Source of the DNA: Asaia bogorensis
Lineage (GTDB): Bacteria; Pseudomonadota; Alphaproteobacteria; Acetobacterales; Acetobacteraceae
Assembly: GCA_945873675.1 (NCBI GenBank)
Contig: CAMCEP010000065.1
Span: 1 to 11,477 of the forward strand
Direction: 5' to 3'
DNA length: 11,477 nucleotides
Below the pieces are notes generated by a model that saw nothing but the letters and a program-made list of their open reading frames with translations, was not told the DNA's origin and made no database searches. The position numbers were made by a program, and so were the translations under genes. Shown here in pieces: positions 8,405 to 11,477 of this stretch (position 1 is the first letter of the stretch; each line of letters begins with the position of its first letter).

Positions 8405-8411
8405 AAAAACA

Positions 8412-9950
8412 ATGACCCTGAACCTGACGATTCCGCAAAATCAACATACGGATTTCACGCCGCGGATTACGGTGGTGGGCGTTGGCGGCGGCGGTACCAA
8501 TGCCGTCAACAATATGATTTCCATGGGCCTTGATGGTGTGGAATTCCTGGTGGCGAATACGGATGCGCAGTCGCTGGTCCATTCCCGCGCTGACCGCCGC
8601 GTGCAGCTTGGCCCGCATCTTACGCAAGGCCTGGGCGCTGGTGCCAAGCCCGAAATTGGCCGCGCAGCAGCGGAAGAAGCGACCGAAGAATTGGCCCGCC
8701 ACATTGAAGGCATGCACATGATCTTCATCACCGCCGGCATGGGCGGTGGCACCGGCACGGGGGCAGCGCCGGTGATTGCGCGCATGGCACAAGAACGCGG
8801 CATCCTGACCGTTGGCGTGGTGACCAAGCCCTTCGATTTTGAAGGCCCGAAGCGGCGCAAATCCGCCGAACAGGGGATCGAGGAATTGCAGCAATGCGTG
8901 GACACACTGATCATCATCCCGAACCAGAACCTGTTCCGTCTGGCCAATGAACGCACGACCTTCCAAGAAGCCTTCAAGATGGCCGATAACGTCCTGTATA
9001 TGGGCGTGCGCGGTGTGACGGATTTGATGATCAATCCTGGTATCGTCAATCTGGACTTCGCCGATATCCGCACCATCATGGCCGAAATGGGCAAGGCCAT
9101 GATGGGGACGGGTGAAGCCGATGGCGAAGACCGTGCCCGCCGCGCCGCCGAATCCGCCATCAGCAATCCGCTGCTTGAAGATATTTCCATGCGCGGTGCC
9201 AAGGGCGTGCTGATCAATATCACCGGCGGCTATGACATGACGCTGTTTGAAGTGGATGGCGCCGTGAACCGCATCCGGGAAGAAGTGGAAGAAGACGCCA
9301 ATATCATCTTCGGAACGTCGGTGGATGAAACCATGAATGGGCGTATCCGGGTTTCCGTAGTGGCCACGGGCATTGATGTGGCCGGCCAGCGCGAAGCGGA
9401 AAAGCCGAAGCTGGTGGCGATGGGTGGCGGTGCCGCGCAACTGGTCAATGCTGTCTCCAACCAAAGCATTGGCGCAGCGCCCGCCACGGGCCCAGGGCTA
9501 CCCTTCATGCGCCGCGCGGCGCAAACTGCGCCAACACTGCGGCCCGCCGTGGTTGAAACGGCTTACGCGCCGGAAGCGGAAATCGTGCCGGCACCGGCTT
9601 CTCAGCAGGAAGCGCCCGTGATGCTGGCACCCGCGCCCATGGCTGAACCGGAAATGCCGCAGCTTCGCGTACCGGTGGCCGAACCAGCGGAGCCACAATA
9701 TGCTGAGGCGCCGCGCCCTGCTGGGCTGCGTGGGCTTTTCGGCAAGGTTACGGGAATGGGCGGCATGATGAAGCGCAACCTTTCCCCGGCAGCAGAACCG
9801 CAAGGCTTTACGGTTCAAACCGCTCAGACCCAGCGGTTTGAACCAACACCGGCGCCTGCACCAGCCCCGCGCTTCGAAGCAGCGCGGCCTGCGCAGCAGG
9901 ATGAAATGAGCCTCGAGATTCCGGCCTTCCTGCGCCGTCAGCGGAGCTGA
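8412..9950 (+). CDS. ftsZ: cell division protein FtsZ (tubulin-like GTPase)
   Basis: GTP-dependent polymer that forms the Z ring in the cytoplasm. The 512-residue product has VVGVGGGGTNAVNNM (21-35), the tubulin signature GGGTGTGAAP (111-120), PFDFEGPKR (140-148) and the T7 synergy loop NLDFADI with N213, D215 and D218. The GTPase and C-terminal polymerisation domains run to about residue 325. An Ala/Pro/Glu-rich linker of roughly 170 residues follows, longer than in E. coli but usual in alphaproteobacteria. It is interrupted by a non-acidic patch, GLRGLFGKVTGMGGMMKRN (438-456). The C-terminal peptide EIPAFLRRQ (502-510) is the FtsA/ZapA-type docking tail. A perfect 13-bp inverted repeat lies in the linker codons. 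No lpxC follows. Confidence 0.99.
   Translation: MTLNLTIPQNQHTDFTPRITVVGVGGGGTNAVNNMISMGLDGVEFLVANTDAQSLVHSRADRRVQLGPHLTQGLGAGAKPEIGRAAAEEATEELARHIEGMHMIFITAGMGGGTGTGAAPVIARMAQERGILTVGVVTKPFDFEGPKRRKSAEQGIEELQQCVDTLIIIPNQNLFRLANERTTFQEAFKMADNVLYMGVRGVTDLMINPGIVNLDFADIRTIMAEMGKAMMGTGEADGEDRARRAAESAISNPLLEDISMRGAKGVLINITGGYDMTLFEVDGAVNRIREEVEEDANIIFGTSVDETMNGRIRVSVVATGIDVAGQREAEKPKLVAMGGGAAQLVNAVSNQSIGAAPATGPGLPFMRRAAQTAPTLRPAVVETAYAPEAEIVPAPASQQEAPVMLAPAPMAEPEMPQLRVPVAEPAEPQYAEAPRPAGLRGLFGKVTGMGGMMKRNLSPAAEPQGFTVQTAQTQRFEPTPAPAPAPRFEAARPAQQDEMSLEIPAFLRRQRS
9812..9844. repeat. perfect 13-bp inverted repeat inside the ftsZ linker codons
   Basis: GGTTCAAACCGCT (9812-9824), a seven-base loop CAGACCC, then AGCGGTTTGAACC (9832-9844), an exact reverse complement. 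It spans codons 467-478 of ftsZ, in the disordered linker where amino-acid constraint is low. It could be an mRNA hairpin, a protein-binding site or an inserted palindromic element; the sequence alone does not decide. Confidence 0.9.
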
Positions 9951-10021
9951 CGCGCGGGGTTGTGTGGACTCTCACGATTTGCGAGCGCCCTGAAGCGTGA
10001 TTCAAGGATCTTTTCGGGGTA

Positions 10022-10047
10022 ACCAAGGGATTCTTGTATCCCTTGGT
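10022..10047. terminator. perfect 10-bp hairpin between convergent ftsZ and emrA-like gene; possible non-canonical terminator
   Basis: ACCAAGGGAT (10022-10031), loop TCTTGT, ATCCCTTGGT (10038-10047): an exact stem 71 bases after the ftsZ stop. Neither strand has a T-tract after the stem (GTGGAG on plus, TACCCC on minus), so it is not a textbook intrinsic terminator. It may protect the ftsZ mRNA 3' end, assist factor-dependent termination for both convergent genes, or be a binding site. The structure is certain; the role is a guess. Confidence 0.5.
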
Positions 10048-10103
10048 GTGGAGTGACGCCGCCTGGGAAAGGTTGGCGCCACTGACTATCGTTGGGCGCG
10101 GTC

Positions 10104-10120
10104 AAAAAGTGGCAGCACTT
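10104..10120 (-). terminator. weak candidate intrinsic terminator of the emrA-like gene
   Basis: Read on the minus strand: AAGTG, loop CTGC, CACTT, then three more T. The stem is only five pairs and A/T-rich at its base, about 30 bases after the gene's stop codon; a separate seven-T run lies just after that stop. A short stem plus T-run fits the pattern but is too weak for a firm call. The stretch 10073-10126 around it is repeat-rich and may be a degenerate dispersed palindrome instead. Confidence 0.3.
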
Positions 10121-10150
10121 GGCGCCGAAGAAAACCTAATCAAAAAAACT

Positions 10151-11236
10151 TCAGGACGTCTTTACGGCGTGCTGACGCGGTGAAGAGCCCCTGAACAAAT
10201 CAAGGAACCCTGTCACCACATCGGCGATGCTCCGCCCGCGCCCGGTATCAATCGAAACCGTTGCGGTCACGCCGGCGCGCAAGGGGGGCTCGCCCGCATG
10301 CGGTTCAAGGCGGATGCGCACCGGCAGGCGCTGCACCACCTTCACCCAATTGCCTGAGGCATTTTGCGGCGGCAGGATCGCGAATTCCGCCCCCGTTGCT
10401 GGGCTGATGCTTTCCACCACGCCCTTCCATGTCACATTCGGGTAGATATCCAGCACCACATCCACGCGCTGGCCCACTGCCACATGGGTCAGCGTGGTTT
10501 CCTTCAAATTTGCATCCACCCAGGGGCGGGTATCTGAAACCAGGGCGAAAATCGGGGTCGCGGTGCGCAATTGCTCGCCCACTTGCAGGCGCAGATTCAC
10601 CACGGTGCCACCCGTTGGCGCCTTGATTTCCGTGCGCGCCAAATCGAGCGCGGCGCGATCGCGTTCGGCCATTTTCTCCCGAACTTGCGGGTGGTCACCC
10701 ACCGGCAAATCCGCATCACCCTTCAGCGTGGTCAACAGGCGCACCAGGCGCTGGCGCAGCACATTCATGCGGTCCTGCGCTACCTGAGCATCATGTTGGG
10801 TTTCTTCCATGCGCGCGGTGGGTGCGATGCCGCGGCTGGCTAATTCTTCCTGCCGGCGAGCTTGGCGCAGAAGGAAAGCGACACGCTTTTCAAGCTCCGC
10901 CATTTCGCCCTGGGTTTCCTGATAGGTCGCGCGGGAAAGCTCCACCTGCGTGCGCGCAGCGTCCAACTCGGCCTCGGCTTTTTCCAGCGCCAGGCGGAAG
11001 GGGGCAGGGTCAAGGCGGAGCAGCACGGCGCCGGCGGCAACCCGCGCATGGTCGCGCACCAGCACTTCCGTGATGCGGCCGGCAACTTCCGGCGCAATCT
11101 GGACGATATCGGCGCGGACATAGGCGTTTTCGGTGGTGATGTACCGCCCGCCGGTCAGCCAAATGCCAATTGCCAGCAGCAGCGCCAGGGTGGGCACCCC
11201 GATCAGCAGCACAAATCTCAGCAACCGGCCTTGCAT
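10151..11236 (-). CDS. EmrA/HlyD-family membrane fusion (periplasmic adaptor) protein of a drug efflux system
   Basis: Adaptor that connects an inner-membrane transporter to an outer-membrane channel. From ATG 11236 the product is 361 residues. It has a membrane anchor at about 8-27, then TTENAYVRADIVQIAPEVAG (34-53; EmrA-like start of the beta-barrel and lipoyl region), a long charged hairpin with coiled-coil character (about 82-167), the second lipoyl half APTGGTVVNLRLQVGEQL (206-223) and ILPPQNASGNWVKVVQRLP (287-305), a strong EmrA-group marker. Start is uncertain: in-frame TTG 11290 and GTG 11281 add 18 or 15 residues but have no ribosome site. ATG 11236 also lacks one, yet lies one base past the stop of a well-initiated 20-codon leader ORF. 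Convergent with ftsZ, divergent from a likely transporter. Substrate unknown. Confidence 0.93.
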   Translation of the reverse strand: MQGRLLRFVLLIGVPTLALLLAIGIWLTGGRYITTENAYVRADIVQIAPEVAGRITEVLVRDHARVAAGAVLLRLDPAPFRLALEKAEAELDAARTQVELSRATYQETQGEMAELEKRVAFLLRQARRQEELASRGIAPTARMEETQHDAQVAQDRMNVLRQRLVRLLTTLKGDADLPVGDHPQVREKMAERDRAALDLARTEIKAPTGGTVVNLRLQVGEQLRTATPIFALVSDTRPWVDANLKETTLTHVAVGQRVDVVLDIYPNVTWKGVVESISPATGAEFAILPPQNASGNWVKVVQRLPVRIRLEPHAGEPPLRAGVTATVSIDTGRGRSIADVVTGFLDLFRGSSPRQHAVKTS

Positions 11237-11237
11237 C

Positions 11238-11300
11238 TCAGCGCCCAATTCCGGGGAAGGGGCTACGCCAGGGCTCGCCACCCGCGGCAAGAATTGGCAT
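11238..11300 (-). CDS. possible 20-residue leader peptide upstream of the emrA-like gene
   Basis: Reads MPILAAGGEPWRSPFPGIGR from ATG 11300, with GAGGGA (minus strand, 11308-11313) seven bases upstream, the best ribosome site in this divergent region. The TGA is followed by one base and then the ATG of the adaptor gene (TGAGATG), a geometry that favours reinitiation. It overlaps, in another frame, the longer TTG/GTG versions of the adaptor start. It may instead mark a true start that a single-base indel has thrown out of frame. I do not recognise the peptide. Confidence 0.35.
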   Translation of the reverse strand: MPILAAGGEPWRSPFPGIGR

Positions 11301-11341
11301 TATTCGTTCCCTCATCACTCTCAGCTTGGCAGGAAAATGCC

Positions 11342-11389
11342 ATGTCCGCCATAGGCTTGCGGGACATTTATCGGCGAAAACCGCTCTGA
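11342..11389 (+). CDS. possible 15-residue leader peptide upstream of the divergent transporter
   Basis: Reads MSAIGLRDIYRRKPL from ATG 11342, with AGGA at 11331-11334 seven bases upstream. Its TGA shares one base with the ATG of the next gene (TGATG), while that ATG has no ribosome site of its own. This suggests translational coupling. The peptide is basic at its end and not recognised. An ORF this short can occur by chance; the start signal and exact stop/start overlap are what support it. Confidence 0.35.
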   Translation: MSAIGLRDIYRRKPL

Positions 11390-11477
11390 TGTCGGAAACC
11401 AACCCGATATTGGAATTGTCGGTCACGCGCCGCTGCCTGATCCTGGCGGCGGTAGTGATGGGGGCAACGCTTTACGC
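11389..11477 (+). CDS. start of a membrane protein, probably an EmrB/DHA2-type MFS transporter (partial, runs off the end)
   Basis: Only 29 complete codons are visible. The product has a short polar N-terminus (MSETNPILELSVTRR) and then a hydrophobic stretch beginning CLILAAVVMGATLYA. DHA2 drug:H+ antiporters begin with such an Arg-ended cytoplasmic stub and first membrane helix. EmrB-type transporters commonly neighbour EmrA-type adaptors, although here the genes are divergent rather than in tandem. The hallmark D(T/S)TIxNVALP motif would fall just past the window edge, so the family is inferred from context. Other membrane proteins with a similar first helix are possible. No good ribosome site precedes the ATG; it overlaps a leader ORF stop. 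Confidence 0.5.
   Translation, partial: MSETNPILELSVTRRCLILAAVVMGATLY

Noticed and set aside
8034..9464. 476-codon open frame on the minus strand antisense to ftsA/ftsZ
   Set aside because: It lies wholly across the highly conserved ftsA and ftsZ coding sequences. The product is His/Gly-rich without recognisable domains, the usual shadow in GC-rich genes, with no ribosome site that I noticed.
9808..10026. 72-codon minus-strand frame over the ftsZ 3' end and downstream spacer
   Set aside because: No recognisable product or convincing start signal, and it overlaps the ftsZ linker and its palindrome.
10862..11389. 175-codon plus-strand open frame opposite the EmrA-like gene
   Set aside because: Most of it is antisense to the adaptor, which carries clear family motifs. 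Only its last 15 codons are kept, as a separate leader ORF, because they have their own ribosome site and stop/start overlap.
1..11477. CRISPR arrays, tRNA/rRNA genes, insertion sequences, toxin-antitoxin or phage genes
   Set aside because: Reading both strands I saw no regularly spaced repeats, no transposase motifs, no cloverleaf-like sequence and no such products.

Overview
This window is the distal part of a division and cell wall (dcw) cluster from a GC-rich alphaproteobacterium, followed by the start of an unrelated drug-efflux locus. The gene order murD-ftsW-murG-murC-murB-ddl-ftsQ-ftsA-ftsZ is the alphaproteobacterial arrangement. So are the FtsZ with a long Ala/Pro-rich linker and an IPAFLRRQ tail, and the short (type II-like, 304-residue) MurB. 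Base composition and the EmrA-like neighbour suggest Rhodospirillales/Acetobacteraceae. That placement is inference; I cannot confirm a genus from sequence alone.

Region 1-8347 (+ strand) is one tightly packed operon. murD enters from the left with its 5' half missing. Every junction from murD to ftsA is a stop/start overlap or nearly so: TGATG for murD/ftsW and murG/murC, ATGA for murC/murB, murB/ddl and ftsQ/ftsA, an 11-base overlap for ddl/ftsQ, and an 8-base gap (or a GTGA overlap with the alternative start) for ftsW/murG. This implies translational coupling. The products act in sequence. MurB, MurC, MurD and Ddl make the UDP-MurNAc-pentapeptide precursor. MurG turns lipid I into lipid II. 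FtsW polymerises it at the septum. FtsQ, FtsA and FtsZ build and anchor the divisome.

Region 8348-9950 breaks this pattern. A 64-base gap carrying a strong Shine-Dalgarno precedes ftsZ, which may be expressed more strongly or separately. A weak candidate promoter that includes a GANTC methylation site lies at the end of ftsA. The ftsZ linker codons contain a perfect 13-bp inverted repeat that the protein does not explain.

Region 9951-10150 lies between convergent genes. It holds a perfect 10-bp hairpin without a T-tract, a second structured stretch with repeated TTGGCGCC, and three GANTC sites, but no gene that I can support.

Region 10151-11477 holds an EmrA/HlyD-type membrane fusion protein on the minus strand. 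Diverging from it is the first 29 codons of a membrane protein on the plus strand that resembles the start of a DHA2 (EmrB-type) transporter. Between them are two short leader ORFs, one per strand. Each has a good ribosome binding site and ends at the ATG of the efflux gene, while each of those ATGs lacks a good ribosome binding site of its own. This mirror-image arrangement is the most unusual thing I found. The rest of the window is conserved housekeeping sequence, and I see no clear novel multi-gene system.
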